A stretch of 64,000 nt of DNA from Streptomyces caatingaensis (GCF_001187435.1 NZ_LFXA01000018.1:558001-622000); one strand, 5' to 3'; positions 14,629 through 23,433 are shown, numbered from the stretch's first letter. Numbers and translations are program-made. Notes: generated by a model from the sequence alone, not told the origin.

Positions 14629-16139
14629 GCGGCGACTCCGCCGTCGCGACGGCGGTCTTCGGCGGGTTCATGGTGCTCACCGTCGCCCTCGGCCTGCTGG
14701 CCGTCCGCGGCCGGGGCGCCGGCGGCGGCATCACCGAGTGGTCCGTCGGCGGCCGCAGCCTCGGCACGGTGATGATCTGGGTGCTGATGGCCGGCGAGGG
14801 CTACACCAGCTTCAGCTATCTGGGCGCGGCGGGCTGGGGCTACAACTTCGGCGCCCCGGTCCTCTACGTCATCGCCTACCTCTCCTGCGGCTACGCGATC
14901 GGCTACGTCGTCGGACCGACCCTGTGGTCGTACGCCCGCGAGCACGGCCTCGTCTCGATCACCGACATGGTCGCCCACCGCTACGGAAGGCCCTGGCTCG
15001 GCGCCCTCGTCGCCGTGCTCGCGACCGTCTGCCTCCTGCCGTACATCCAGCTCCAGATCACCGGCATGGGCGTCGTCGTCTCGACGATCTCCTACGGCGC
15101 GATCAGCCTCGACTGGGCCTACTTCATCGCCTTCGCCGTCACCACGGCCTTCGTCGTCGTCAGCGGGCTGCGCGGCAGCGCGTGGGTCTCCGTCCTCAAG
15201 GACGTCCTCGTCATCGGCACGCTCGCGTTCCTCGCGGTCTACGTCCCGGTGCACTACTTCGACGGCTACGGCCCGTTCCTCGACCGCCTGGTGGCGGAGA
15301 AGCCGCAGTGGCTGACGCTGAGCGGCCACGGCGGCAGCGGCCTCGGCGGCACGTGGTTCGCGACGACGAGCTTCCTCAACTCGCTCACCGTCGTCATCTT
15401 CCCGACCACCGTGGCCGGTTACCTCGGCGCCCGCAGCGCCGACGCCCTGCGCCGCAACGCGGTCCTGCTGCCGTTCTACAACGTGCTGCTGTTCGTGCCC
15501 ATGCTGCTGGGCCTGGCGGCCCTCTTCGTCGTCCCGGGCCTCACGGGCGCGGGCTCCAACCTGGCCCTGTTCAAGCTGGTCGTGGATTCGCTCCCGGCCT
15601 GGCTGGTCGGCCTCGTGGGCGTGGCGGCCGCGCTGTCGTCCATCGTGCCGATGGCCGTCTTCATGCTGGTCATCGGCACGATGTGGGGCAGGAGCGTGCT
15701 CGGCCTCGTCCCCGCGCTGCACGGCCGCCCCCGGCGGCAGCGCTTCGCGGCGCAGACCGTGGTCGTCGCGGCCGGCACCCTGGCGCTGGCCCTGACGTAC
15801 GCGGCGCCCAACACGCTCGTCCGGCTCTCCCTCATCTCCTACGAGGGCATGGCCCAGCTCGTCCCCATGATTCTTCTGGGCCTGGTGTGGCGGAAGTTGA
15901 CCCTATGGGGCGCACTGAGCGGCCTCGCCGTGGGCGGCGTCCTGGTCTGCGCGCTCGTCTTCAACGGCCACGACCCGCTGTGGGGCGTCAACGCGGGCGC
16001 GCTCGCCCTCGGCGCCAACCTCGTGGTCGCGCTCGCGGTGTCCCTGCTGGGCCCGAAACCGGCGGACGACCGGCCGGACGCCGAGGTGTTGGCCCACGAC
16101 CCGCCCCCGGCCGACCCCGCTGTCAGTGGCCGCGCCTAA
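14625..16139 (+). CDS. Sodium:solute symporter (SSF family)
   Basis: A 504-residue transporter with about 13 membrane helices. SSF features include the N-terminal GITEWSVGGRSLG region, the helix with GEGYTSFSYLGAAGWGYNFGA, and VSGLRGSAWVSVLKDVLV, the family's conserved G-G/L-R-A/G segment. The last stretch (GPKPADDRPDAEVLAHDPP) is cytoplasmic. Pairing with a DUF3311 gene is typical of the monocarboxylate (MctP-like) and related acid-uptake branch, so an organic acid is a reasonable but unproven substrate. Confidence 0.9.
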   Translation: MSGDSAVATAVFGGFMVLTVALGLLAVRGRGAGGGITEWSVGGRSLGTVMIWVLMAGEGYTSFSYLGAAGWGYNFGAPVLYVIAYLSCGYAIGYVVGPTLWSYAREHGLVSITDMVAHRYGRPWLGALVAVLATVCLLPYIQLQITGMGVVVSTISYGAISLDWAYFIAFAVTTAFVVVSGLRGSAWVSVLKDVLVIGTLAFLAVYVPVHYFDGYGPFLDRLVAEKPQWLTLSGHGGSGLGGTWFATTSFLNSLTVVIFPTTVAGYLGARSADALRRNAVLLPFYNVLLFVPMLLGLAALFVVPGLTGAGSNLALFKLVVDSLPAWLVGLVGVAAALSSIVPMAVFMLVIGTMWGRSVLGLVPALHGRPRRQRFAAQTVVVAAGTLALALTYAAPNTLVRLSLISYEGMAQLVPMILLGLVWRKLTLWGALSGLAVGGVLVCALVFNGHDPLWGVNAGALALGANLVVALAVSLLGPKPADDRPDAEVLAHDPPPADPAVSGRA

Positions 16140-16179
16140 TATCGGAACGACCGACCGGAGAGGGGGGGGAGAGGACACG

Positions 16180-16497
16180 ATGAACGCCGTGGTGCAGCGC
16201 ACGCACGTCGCCGTGCTCCTCGCCCTCCTCGCCGAACTCCTGCTCGCGCAGAGCGGCTTGCCGGGCGTCCTGATGAGCGCGGTCGCCATCGCCTCGACGG
16301 CCACCGTCGGCGCGGCCCTGGCCCTGTGCGCCGCCCTCGTCCCCGCCCCCGGCACGGGCCCGCTCACCCCGACCCGCATACGCACCGCCCTCCGCGACAG
16401 GGAGCTGCGCACCGCCTTCCTCGCCCGGTGCGACCCCGACGCCCGGGGCCGGCGCAGGCCCAGGGCACCCGGCCGTCCCCTCCCGACGGCCGCGTAG
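16180..16497 (+). CDS. DUF6412-like small membrane protein
   Basis: A 105-residue protein from ATG 16180 behind GGAGAGG at 16169-16174. Two hydrophobic segments (HVAVLLALLAELLLAQSGLPG and MSAVAIASTATVGAALALCAALV) are followed by a conserved cytoplasmic tail, LTPTRIRTALRDRELRTAF and ARGRRRPRAPGRPLPTAA. I recall this tail as the one of a Streptomyces family found just upstream of a YidC/Oxa1-like gene. Here the stop (16495-16497) abuts the middle of such a gene, suggesting a deletion between the two. Confidence 0.7.
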   Translation: MNAVVQRTHVAVLLALLAELLLAQSGLPGVLMSAVAIASTATVGAALALCAALVPAPGTGPLTPTRIRTALRDRELRTAFLARCDPDARGRRRPRAPGRPLPTAA

Positions 16498-16501
16498 GAG
16501 C

Positions 16502-16966
16502 GCCGAGCTGCACCGGGAGGAGGGCGTCTCCCCGGTGGCGGGCTGCCTTCCCACGCTCGTCCAACTGCCCGTCTTCTCCGTGATGTACCACCTGTTCTCC
16601 GCCGGCTCCGGCGGCGGGCTCCCCGGCCACACGCTCTTCGGCGCCCCGCTGGGCGGCCGGTGGGCCGACGCGCTGGGCGACGGCGGCCCGTTCGGCGCCC
16701 ACGGGCTGGTGTACGCGGGCCTGTTCGCCGTCGTCGCCGCCGTGGCCACCTGGACGTACCGGCGCGCCCGCGCGGCGGCCGCCGCCCTTGGCCCGGCCGG
16801 CGAGGAGCGGCCGCCCGGCGTGGCCGCCGTGGCCCGGATCGCCCCGCTGCTGTCCTTCGGCACGCTGGTCACGGTCGCGGTCGTGCCGCTCGCGGCCGGG
16901 CTGTACGTGGTGACGACGACCCTGTGGTCGGCGGTGGAACGCGCGTACCTCCACCGTCCGGCCTGA
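16502..16966 (+). pseudogene. YidC/Oxa1-like insertase, 5' half missing
   Basis: The translated frame reads AELHREEGVSPVAGCLPTL then QLPVFSVMYHLFSAG, which is the mid-protein hairpin and TM2 of YidC/Oxa1 insertases, and continues through about three membrane helices to HRPA. The N-terminal membrane helix and the cytoplasmic region that normally precede AELHREE are absent; only four bases separate the previous gene's stop from this homology. A GTG at 16535 could start a 143-residue remnant, but it lies inside conserved sequence and has no convincing ribosome site. Most likely a deletion-truncated, non-functional copy. Confidence 0.65.
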
Positions 16967-17082
16967 GCACCCTCCACAGACCGAAACGGCTCTTGCCGAT
17001 CACCCGCCGGTTCCTGGACGATCAGTCGGTTGGGCCGTACGCACGGACGCGAAGTCTGCCGAGACCCGGAGGGTTCGAACCG

Positions 17083-17940
17083 ATGAAGCTGCTCCGAGTC
17101 GGCCCGGCGGGGGCGGAACGCCCGGCACTGCTGGACGAGGAGGGCGTCCTGCGCGACCTCTCCTCGGTCGTCCGCGACGTGGACGGCGCCCTCTTCGGCG
17201 ACGCCTCCGTCCTCGACCGGGTGCGGGCCGCCCTCGGCGCCCGCATCCTGCCCCGGCTCGAACCGGCCGGGCTGCGCGTCGGTCCGCCCGTCGCCCGCAT
17301 CGGCAAGATCGTCTGCGTGGGGCTCAACTACCACGGCCACGTGGCCGAGATGGGCGTCCGCAAGCCCGCCGAACCGGCGCTCTTCCTCAAGGCGCCGGAC
17401 ACGGTCGTCGGCCCCGAGGACACCGTCCTCATCCCGCCCGGCAGCCTCAGGACCGACTGGGAGGCCGAGCTCGCCGTCGTCCTCGGCCGCACGGCACGCC
17501 GCCTGGAGACCGACGAGGACGCCCTCGCCGCCGTCGCCGGCTACACCATCAGCAACGACGTCTCCGAACGCGCCTACCAGCTCGAACGCGGCGGCCAGTG
17601 GGACAAGGGCAAGAACTGCGAGACGTTCAACCCGCTCGGCCCCTGGCTCGTCACCGCCGACGAGATCCCCGACCCCCAGGCGCTCGCCATCCGCACCCGC
17701 GTCAACGGCCGGCTGATGCAGGATTCCACCACCGCCGACCAGATCTTCCCGGTCGCCCATCTCGTGTGCTACATCAGCCAGTTCATGACCCTCTACCCTG
17801 GGGATGTCATCAACACCGGAACTCCGGCGGGCGTCGCCCTCGGCCGGCCCGAGCCCAGGCCCTACCTCCGCTCCGGCGACCTCGTCGAACTCGAGATCGA
17901 GGGGCTGGGCGGCCAGCGGGTGCAGTTCAAGGGCGGGTGA
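17083..17940 (+). CDS. Fumarylacetoacetate hydrolase (FAH) family protein
   Basis: A 285-residue enzyme. ATG 17083 has GGAGGG nine bases upstream. The FAH C-terminal domain is complete: KIVCVGLNYHGHVAEMG, LFLKAPDTVVGP, the metal ligands in DWEAELAVVLGR, ISNDVSERAYQ, GKNCETFNPLGPWLVT and PGDVINTGTPAGV. Such two-domain proteins cleave or decarboxylate 2-oxo-acid products in aromatic catabolism (acylpyruvase, 2-hydroxyhepta-2,4-diene-1,7-dioate isomerase). No pathway neighbours are present, so the substrate is open. Confidence 0.9.
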   Translation: MKLLRVGPAGAERPALLDEEGVLRDLSSVVRDVDGALFGDASVLDRVRAALGARILPRLEPAGLRVGPPVARIGKIVCVGLNYHGHVAEMGVRKPAEPALFLKAPDTVVGPEDTVLIPPGSLRTDWEAELAVVLGRTARRLETDEDALAAVAGYTISNDVSERAYQLERGGQWDKGKNCETFNPLGPWLVTADEIPDPQALAIRTRVNGRLMQDSTTADQIFPVAHLVCYISQFMTLYPGDVINTGTPAGVALGRPEPRPYLRSGDLVELEIEGLGGQRVQFKGG

Positions 17941-18036
17941 CCGACGCGGCGTGCGCGGCCGGCGGATCGGTGCGTTCGGGGGAACGGGCGCGTGTGCTGC
18001 CCGAGGGGGTCGGTTCCCGTGTGCTTATTTTCGGAC

Positions 18037-18486
18037 ATGCGGCACAGTCTTCGCCGGGCCCGGCTCCGGGCCCGTCCCACGGCCAGGGCGACCCTGGCCG
18101 CGACCGCGACGGTCCTGGCCACGACGGTCAGCGGCGCGCTGCTGCTCAGCGCCTTCACCGTCCAGGGCCCGCCGGACGAACGCGCCGCCGCGGCGCGTTG
18201 CGCGGCGGGTGCGCCGGGCGCGTGCGTCGGGGGCGCCCCCGTGGGCACCGACGACCGCGGGTACGCCGCCCCCACGGCCCTCCCCACGGACCCCTCCGCC
18301 CGCACCCGCTACCCCATCACCGTCGCACCGCTGACCGCCGTCCGCTCGTCCGGCGGCGACACCCGGCCGGGCCACAGCGGCCCGCCGATGGACGGGGACA
18401 TGGCGGTCGGCGGGGGACTGGTGCTCCTGGGCTCGGGGCTGGCGCTCGCCGTGCTGTACCGGTCGCGGGCGGAGGGCGGTCCCTAG
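18037..18486 (+). CDS. Predicted membrane-anchored hypothetical protein
   Basis: A 149-residue protein from ATG 18037. A basic start (RHSLRRARLRAR) precedes a signal-like segment (ATLAATATVLATTVSGALLLSAF); the middle is a Pro/Ala/Gly-rich extracytoplasmic stretch with two close Cys (ARCAAGAPGACVGG), and a C-terminal membrane helix (AVGGGLVLLGSGLALAVLYRS) is followed by a short basic tail. No sortase motif is clear. Its stop overlaps the stop of the convergent lipoprotein gene by 4 bases. No family recognised. Confidence 0.6.
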   Translation: MRHSLRRARLRARPTARATLAATATVLATTVSGALLLSAFTVQGPPDERAAAARCAAGAPGACVGGAPVGTDDRGYAAPTALPTDPSARTRYPITVAPLTAVRSSGGDTRPGHSGPPMDGDMAVGGGLVLLGSGLALAVLYRSRAEGGP

Positions 18487-19067
18487 CGGGTGAGGGGTTC
18501 GGTGGACGACCAGAAGTCGGACTTCTGGTCCGGGTAAGGAACCTCCTTGCCCGCATAATTGGGGCCGTTGGGGGTGCTCTTCGGCTCCGGAACCTCGGAC
18601 TTGGCGAAGCAGGGGGTGGCCACACTGAAAAACGCCTGCCCCTTGGCACCGAATACCAGCTCCATGCGGTAGTCCCCCGGGGCCGAGGCGAACAGCGCGG
18701 GGAACTCCTTGTCGGGATTGGTCCCGGTGATGGTGTAGCCCTTCTTCTTCCAGTGGCGTTCCACGAGCCCCAGGAAATTCCCGCGCCGCTGCTCGGAGAT
18801 GATGGTCATGACGGTGCGGTGGCGGGAGACGTCCCCGAGCCCGGGTGAGCCGGGGCAGCCGCCGCTGATGGTTTCGTCGTGCGTCCACCGCACGGGCGGG
18901 ACGATCGCGGCGAAGGTGTCGTCGAGGATCCGGTCCGCATGTTCCGCGGCCTGCCGCATGTCCATGGTCTTCTCCTGCTTCCTCTCGGTCCGCGAACCGG
19001 TCGATGACGTCCCGCAGCCTGCCAGGGCGAGGATCGCGACGCAGGCGATCACGGCGCGGGGTCTCAT
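18483..19067 (-). CDS. Lipoprotein, candidate immunity partner of the upstream hydrolase
   Basis: A 194-residue lipoprotein: MRPRAVIACVAILALAGC gives a clear lipobox (LAGC) with Cys18. The mature domain has DRILDDTFAAIVPPVRWTHDE, a short VERHWKKKGYTITG segment and two more Cys (GGCPGSP, ATPCFAK). Its ATG overlaps the hydrolase stop by 4 bases (ATGA), so it is translated together with that enzyme. A small surface lipoprotein directly after a type VII-like secreted hydrolase fits an immunity role by position. The family is not recognised, and codon choice here is less GC-extreme than in neighbours. Confidence 0.7.
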   Translation of the reverse strand: MRPRAVIACVAILALAGCGTSSTGSRTERKQEKTMDMRQAAEHADRILDDTFAAIVPPVRWTHDETISGGCPGSPGLGDVSRHRTVMTIISEQRRGNFLGLVERHWKKKGYTITGTNPDKEFPALFASAPGDYRMELVFGAKGQAFFSVATPCFAKSEVPEPKSTPNGPNYAGKEVPYPDQKSDFWSSTEPLTR

Positions 19068-20806
19068 CGGTGCTCCTGGGTAGTGATCTTGTCGCCGTGC
19101 CCGGAAACGACGAGGGCGATGTTGTTCGCGGATTCCCGGTCCCGATCCGGGTCGAAGTATCCCGAGTGGGCCGCCATGGGATTCTTGTGGAACACCGACG
19201 GACCGTCGGCCACCTTGAACCGGTGGGCGCCGAAATCCGCGTTCGCGGGATCCGTGCCGAACCAGTTCTTCTCGTCACCGAGCAGTTCGGTGGCCGCCCA
19301 GCCTCCGAACGGGCCGAGCCCCACCGTACCAATGGTCCCGATGACCGCGTCCTTCTTGGACGGCAGCTTGGAGACCATGTCGTTCTCCGCCGCGCCCACA
19401 TAGACGTGGTCCTTGCCGACCCCCAGGTCCTCGGCCTTGTCGACCCCCGTACCCGGGCTTCCCAGCAGGACGATGTCGTCGGCCGGTATCCCGCCCGGCT
19501 CCTGGCTGGCCTTGCCGACGGTCAGCGAGCCGTACGAGTGGCCGATCGCGGTGACGTGCGGGTGGTTGTTCTCGTTGGTGGCCCTGATGCCCTTGAGGAA
19601 GCTGTCATAGGCGGGGGCACCCTTCTCGGCGTTCTCCTCGCCCGCCACGTCGAAGTTCTTGAGCCACTTGTCAGGGCCCATGAGCGGTGCGTCGTAGCCG
19701 AGCCACACGATGGACGCCGTCGACTTCTCGTATCTGCGAGCGCCCTTCGCGGTCTGCATGGCCCGCTTGACGGTTCCGTCGGCGAAGTCGCCGTCGAGCT
19801 TGGTGCCGAGGCCCGGAACATAGGCGGAGACGTTCTTCGCGGTATCCGGGTTTCCGTACGACACGATGGCCCGGCCGTTGCCCTCGTCGCCGATCCCCAG
19901 CAGGAAGATCGGGCCTCCTTTGTTCTCACGGAGCTTCTCGTCGATCCCCCGCAGACCTTCGAGCTTCGTCATCGAATCCTCGTCGCCCTGCGCCTCCAAC
20001 TTGCCCATGAGGGCCGGGAGGTATTCCCGGTTTGCCTGGTCGCGCACGGCGGACGGAATGCCGTCCAGGTTCCCGACCTTGTCCGGGAAGGCCGCGATGA
20101 GTTCGTCCTTCCTGTCCTGCGGGAGCTTCTTCCACCACTCCGCGTTCTCGTACGGAGACTTCTTCTTGCGGTCGTTCAGCTCCTGCGCCAGGGAACGGTT
20201 CGCGCCCTGGACGCTCTTCATGTCCGCGGCGACGTCCGCCCAGTCCGTCTTGCTCAGATCGCCGTTCGTCGTGAGCTTGCCGAGGGCGCCCGCATAGCGG
20301 CCGTCGATCTCGGCGGCCTCCCTGAGCGCGGACGCGATGTGGTCCGCTATCTCCTGCGCCTTCGCCGCGTTCGGGTCGGCCTGGAGCATGAGGCCGCCGC
20401 CCTGGGCGGGCTGCTGGAGCGCCGGCGCGGGGAGCTTGTCGAACGAGACGCGCGGGTACTCGACCGAACCGTCCGCGCCCACCGTGAACTTGCGCTGTGC
20501 CGCGTCCTCCAGCGCCAGCTTGAGCTTGCGCTGGGGCGCGGCGAGGTCCTGCGCCAGCCCGTCGAGGGCCGTCCGTATGAGGCCGCATTCGGCGTGTATG
20601 TACTGGTAGTTGTCGCTCAGCCGCTTCAGGGACTTGATCGCCGCCTGGGCGGCCTCGCCCTTCTGCGTCTCGCCCACCTTGGCGATCATTTCGCTGTCCA
20701 CGCGGCGCTTCGCCGCGCTCGCCCGGTTGCTGATCGCGCCCCACGCCTTGGCGGCGTTCGTGAACTTCGAGGTGTCGAGCTTTCTGAGCTCGTCGATGGT
20801 GACCAC
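19064..20806 (-). CDS. Alpha/beta hydrolase (DUF1023-like) with WXG100-like N-terminal region
   Basis: 580 residues from GTG 20806. Residues 1-105 are helical and charged, like the WXG100/LXG-type N-termini of type VII secreted proteins, and 145-220 add further helices. The C-terminal part is an alpha/beta hydrolase of the DUF1023 group: IVWLGYDAP at 366-374, the nucleophile elbow GHSYGS with Ser424, DIVLLGSPGTGVD and a late GAHRFKV...HSGYFD region that should supply the catalytic His. No signal peptide. It follows a small helical gene by 22 bases and is coupled to a lipoprotein gene. A secreted lipase/esterase effector is plausible; a wall-associated housekeeping hydrolase is the alternative. 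Confidence 0.82.
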   Translation of the reverse strand: MVTIDELRKLDTSKFTNAAKAWGAISNRASAAKRRVDSEMIAKVGETQKGEAAQAAIKSLKRLSDNYQYIHAECGLIRTALDGLAQDLAAPQRKLKLALEDAAQRKFTVGADGSVEYPRVSFDKLPAPALQQPAQGGGLMLQADPNAAKAQEIADHIASALREAAEIDGRYAGALGKLTTNGDLSKTDWADVAADMKSVQGANRSLAQELNDRKKKSPYENAEWWKKLPQDRKDELIAAFPDKVGNLDGIPSAVRDQANREYLPALMGKLEAQGDEDSMTKLEGLRGIDEKLRENKGGPIFLLGIGDEGNGRAIVSYGNPDTAKNVSAYVPGLGTKLDGDFADGTVKRAMQTAKGARRYEKSTASIVWLGYDAPLMGPDKWLKNFDVAGEENAEKGAPAYDSFLKGIRATNENNHPHVTAIGHSYGSLTVGKASQEPGGIPADDIVLLGSPGTGVDKAEDLGVGKDHVYVGAAENDMVSKLPSKKDAVIGTIGTVGLGPFGGWAATELLGDEKNWFGTDPANADFGAHRFKVADGPSVFHKNPMAAHSGYFDPDRDRESANNIALVVSGHGDKITTQEHR

Positions 20807-20828
20807 GGTCGGCTGTTGTTCCGCTCTG

Positions 20829-21224
20829 CTACTTGAACGACTTCTTGGTTCCGACCTCGTTCTCGTGGAACTCGACGCCGACCTTCTTCATCTCTCCGTC
20901 GAGGTGCCCGCACAGGTCCCGGATCCCGGAGAGCCGCTCCTCCCAGCCGGGCCGCAGGGCGCCCAGGGCCTTGGCACTGGCGAAGCCGGATGTGCCGTTG
21001 CCCAGCCCCTCATGCGCGTGGCCGAGATCCGTCATCGCCGTCTGCATGTCCCGGTGCAGCTCCCCGGCGACTCCGGAGGCGGTGGTCCACGGGCCGGAGG
21101 TCGCCTTGTGCGTCCCGCCGCCGCCTCCGCCCTCGGCGGATGCCAGGACGAGCTGCCCGTCCGCGTCGTAGCGGTCCGGGTTGAAGGCCCGGTCCATGCG
21201 CTCGGAGAGTCTGGCAACCGTCAT
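20829..21224 (-). CDS. Small helical protein, type VII secretion partner-like
   Basis: A 131-residue protein from ATG 21224, with AGGTG shortly upstream (GCGAGGTGCCCACAG). It is mostly helical with a Gly-rich loop (AEGGGGGGTHKA) in the middle. No exact W-x-G motif, but GPWTTASGVAGELH and GWEERLSGIRDLCGHL resemble helix-turn-helix ESX-like proteins, and the tail VEFHENE resembles the YxxxD/E secretion signal with Phe in place of Tyr. As first gene of the hydrolase-lipoprotein operon it is a candidate chaperone or co-secreted partner. Function is inferred. Confidence 0.65.
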   Translation of the reverse strand: MTVARLSERMDRAFNPDRYDADGQLVLASAEGGGGGGTHKATSGPWTTASGVAGELHRDMQTAMTDLGHAHEGLGNGTSGFASAKALGALRPGWEERLSGIRDLCGHLDGEMKKVGVEFHENEVGTKKSFK

Positions 21225-21402
21225 CTGTGGGCACCTCGCTGTGGCTGGGGGCATGGGCTCCTGTTGGCTGAAAGTGATCGTAAAGGGGGAGTGTCCATGC
21301 CAGCGGCGAGGATGCGACGGCAAACGACAGGCAACTGCCGTGCGGCGGGCGGTTGTTGGCGCCCTCACGCCCCGAAACCGTGCCGCGCGCACGTGGCGGA
21401 TA

Positions 21403-21603
21403 TCACCGAGAGTGTTCGGTGTCGAATGCGTCGCGCCGGAGGGCGGTGACGAAGGAGGTCCAGGTATCCGGGGGGAAGAGGCAGATGCCTCGGGTGCGGG
21501 ATTTGCTGTCCCTTGCGGCTATTCGCCCGTTGGGCGAACTGCGTGTTTCGACACAGGCGCCTCCCGTGTCATTGCTGTACGAGGACTTGTGCCACTGTGA
21601 CAC
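21403..21603 (-). CDS. DUF397 family protein
   Basis: A 66-residue protein with the DUF397 pattern: WHKSSYSNDTGGACVETR, VARDSK-like IAARDSKSRT, and ICLFPPDTWTSFVTALRRD. It lies 15 bases after the XRE-family gene on the same strand. XRE (DUF5753) plus DUF397 pairs are very common in Streptomyces; the WhiJ and Scr1/Scr2-type pairs affect development and antibiotic production, and the small protein is thought to antagonise the DNA-binding partner. Confidence 0.9.
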   Translation of the reverse strand: MSQWHKSSYSNDTGGACVETRSSPNGRIAARDSKSRTRGICLFPPDTWTSFVTALRRDAFDTEHSR

Positions 21604-21618
21604 GGTCGGTGTCCTTCC

Positions 21619-22506
21619 CTACCCGCGCTCAAGTTCATCGGCCATCGATGTGATCAGCTCGACGGATTGCTGGGTCGAGAGGGCCGATGCCCGGAGTCCG
21701 TCGATCGCCTTGGTGTACTGGGCGACGGAGTCATCCTCCTGCAAGCACAAGGAGCCGTCCAGGGACTCGACCAGTACGACGTCGAGGTCCAGCTGGTCCG
21801 GATAGGAAAAGAAGGTGAAGGAACCGGCGGTGTCGGTGAACGCCGTCTGTGTGAAGGGAATCACCTGGATCGTCAGGTGCGGTGGTCTGTTCACCGCCAC
21901 CAGATGGCGCAGTTGTGCAGCCAGTACCTCCGCGCCGCCGTATCGCTGGTGCAGCACTCCCTCCGGGATGAGTGCCAGATATTGCACCGGGGGATCGTCC
22001 CCTGCGAGGATGCGTTTCCGCTCCATTCGTAGTTCGACGTAGAATTCCACCTCCTCCTCGGTGTATTGGGAGGTGAGACCGCCGATGATTGCCCTGGCGT
22101 AGTCGGGGGTTTGCAGGAGCCCAGGAACCACCTGTGTATGGAAGGCTGCGATCCGGGCCGCGTCCGACTCCAGGACGAGCACTTCTGAAAGTTTCGGCGA
22201 GATCATCGCGCTGTGCCGTCGCCACCAGCTTCGCTTGCTGCCCTCCGACGCCAGGGCGATCAACTGCTTGCGCACGGCGGGATCGTTGATCCGGTAGAGG
22301 TCGAACAACGCGTTGAGCTCCAGCCGCGTCACGCGATGCCGCCCCGTCTCGATCCGACTCATCTTCGTGTTGTCGCAGTGGATCGCGTTGGCCGCCTCCG
22401 TCGTGGTGACCCCCGCACCCTCCCTCGCGGCGCGGAGCGCCGCCCCCAACCGCCGCCGTCGCGCGGTGCGTTGTGCCTGTGCACCCACAAGACCCCCCTG
22501 TGCCAT
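21619..22506 (-). CDS. XRE-family regulator with DUF5753 C-terminal domain
   Basis: A 295-residue DNA-binding protein. The N-terminal helix-turn-helix spans about residues 18-75 (LGAALRAAREGAGVTTTEA then DNTKMSRIETGRHRV); the DUF5753 domain begins near HTQVVPGLLQTPDYARAI and includes RMERKRILAGDDPPVQYLALIPEGVL. ATG 22506 is the family-typical start. With the downstream DUF397 gene it forms a WhiJ-type pair. It diverges from a small gene of unknown function at 22665. Ligands of DUF5753 are not known. Confidence 0.92.
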   Translation of the reverse strand: MAQGGLVGAQAQRTARRRRLGAALRAAREGAGVTTTEAANAIHCDNTKMSRIETGRHRVTRLELNALFDLYRINDPAVRKQLIALASEGSKRSWWRRHSAMISPKLSEVLVLESDAARIAAFHTQVVPGLLQTPDYARAIIGGLTSQYTEEEVEFYVELRMERKRILAGDDPPVQYLALIPEGVLHQRYGGAEVLAAQLRHLVAVNRPPHLTIQVIPFTQTAFTDTAGSFTFFSYPDQLDLDVVLVESLDGSLCLQEDDSVAQYTKAIDGLRASALSTQQSVELITSMADELERG

Positions 22507-22664
22507 GACCGTGTGCAGATCCTTCCGGACTCCCGGGCCGTCCGCCACCGGAACCGGCAGACCTGCAAATTGCAGCTCTGGAAATTGGAGTTTGAAATCC
22601 CTTTCCGCTGTCGGCCATTGTGGAATTCCGGGGCCGTGGGGCGCGCCGGGGAAGGTGCGAACGC

Positions 22665-22994
22665 ATGTACAGGAGCGGGGTGTTCGTCGTCGACGTCCGC
22701 GAGAACCGTCTCGTCCAGGTGACCGGCTGCACCGGGGACCGCGTGCAGGTGCGCAGGCCCGGTGGCGGGCTGGAATGGGAAGTCCCGCCGTCGGCGCTGC
22801 GGTTGGCGACGCGGGAGGAGCGCAACGCGGCCGGGCTGCGGCCGTACCAGACGGGGTGCGAGCGGTGCGCGGAGCTGGAGGCGGCGCGGCGTACGGCGGC
22901 GGCCGGGGATGATCCGGGGGCGTCGCGGAAGGCCACCGCCGAGGCGTTGACGCACTGGGTGATGGAGCACTGCCTGCGCGGGGAGAGGGGATGA
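22665..22994 (+). CDS. Small hypothetical protein
   Basis: A 109-residue protein from ATG 22665, with GGGGAAGG at 22648-22655 as ribosome site. N-terminal strands (GVFVVDVRENRLVQVTG, RVQVRRPGGGLEWEVP) are followed by a helical C-terminal half containing CERCAELEAARR, a CxxC pair. Such short proteins are often seen beside XRE-DUF397 loci in Streptomyces. No function assigned. The next gene starts 10 bases downstream. Confidence 0.6.
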   Translation: MYRSGVFVVDVRENRLVQVTGCTGDRVQVRRPGGGLEWEVPPSALRLATREERNAAGLRPYQTGCERCAELEAARRTAAAGDDPGASRKATAEALTHWVMEHCLRGERG

Positions 22995-23004
22995 CGCGGG
23001 CAGA

Positions 23005-23433
23005 ATGGCGGTCATGGGGGAGGACGAGGCGTGGAGTGCGTGCGTCGCCCTGGCCGACGACGCGGTCCGGCGCGAACGCGGCCTCGGGGACGGCCGGTAC
23101 CGGCGGGAGCGGCTGCTCCGGCACCGGGAGCGGGGGGTGTCGCCCGCGACGGGGGAGGCGCTCGTCCGCATGCTGATCGTGCTGGGGGTGCGGGCGGTGG
23201 CCCGGGAGGGCGGGGCGGAGGGCGAACGTGCCCTGCTGGTCGGCGCCGAGCGGGCGTTGGGCGGGCGGCCCGCGCACGAACTCTTCGCCGCGCTCCGCGC
23301 GACGGGCGCCGACCGGGCCCGCGCCGACGCCCTGCGCCTGCTGCTCTACAGCGGGTCCGCGCTCACCTGGGAGCGCCTGGTCGCCGAGGCCCGCCAGGTG
23401 ATCAGGCGGGCCGTGGTGGAGCGGCCGCGCTGA
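23005..23433 (+). CDS. Hypothetical helical protein
   Basis: A 142-residue protein predicted to be all helical and rich in Arg/Ala/Leu/Glu (e.g. YRRERLLRHRERGVS, RARADALRLLLYSG). ATG 23005 lies 10 bases after the previous stop; an internal ATG at 23014 is an alternative. It ends 16 bases before the stop of the convergent oxidoreductase gene. Codon composition is normal for the genome, which supports coding. No family recognised. Confidence 0.55.
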   Translation: MAVMGEDEAWSACVALADDAVRRERGLGDGRYRRERLLRHRERGVSPATGEALVRMLIVLGVRAVAREGGAEGERALLVGAERALGGRPAHELFAALRATGADRARADALRLLLYSGSALTWERLVAEARQVIRRAVVERPR

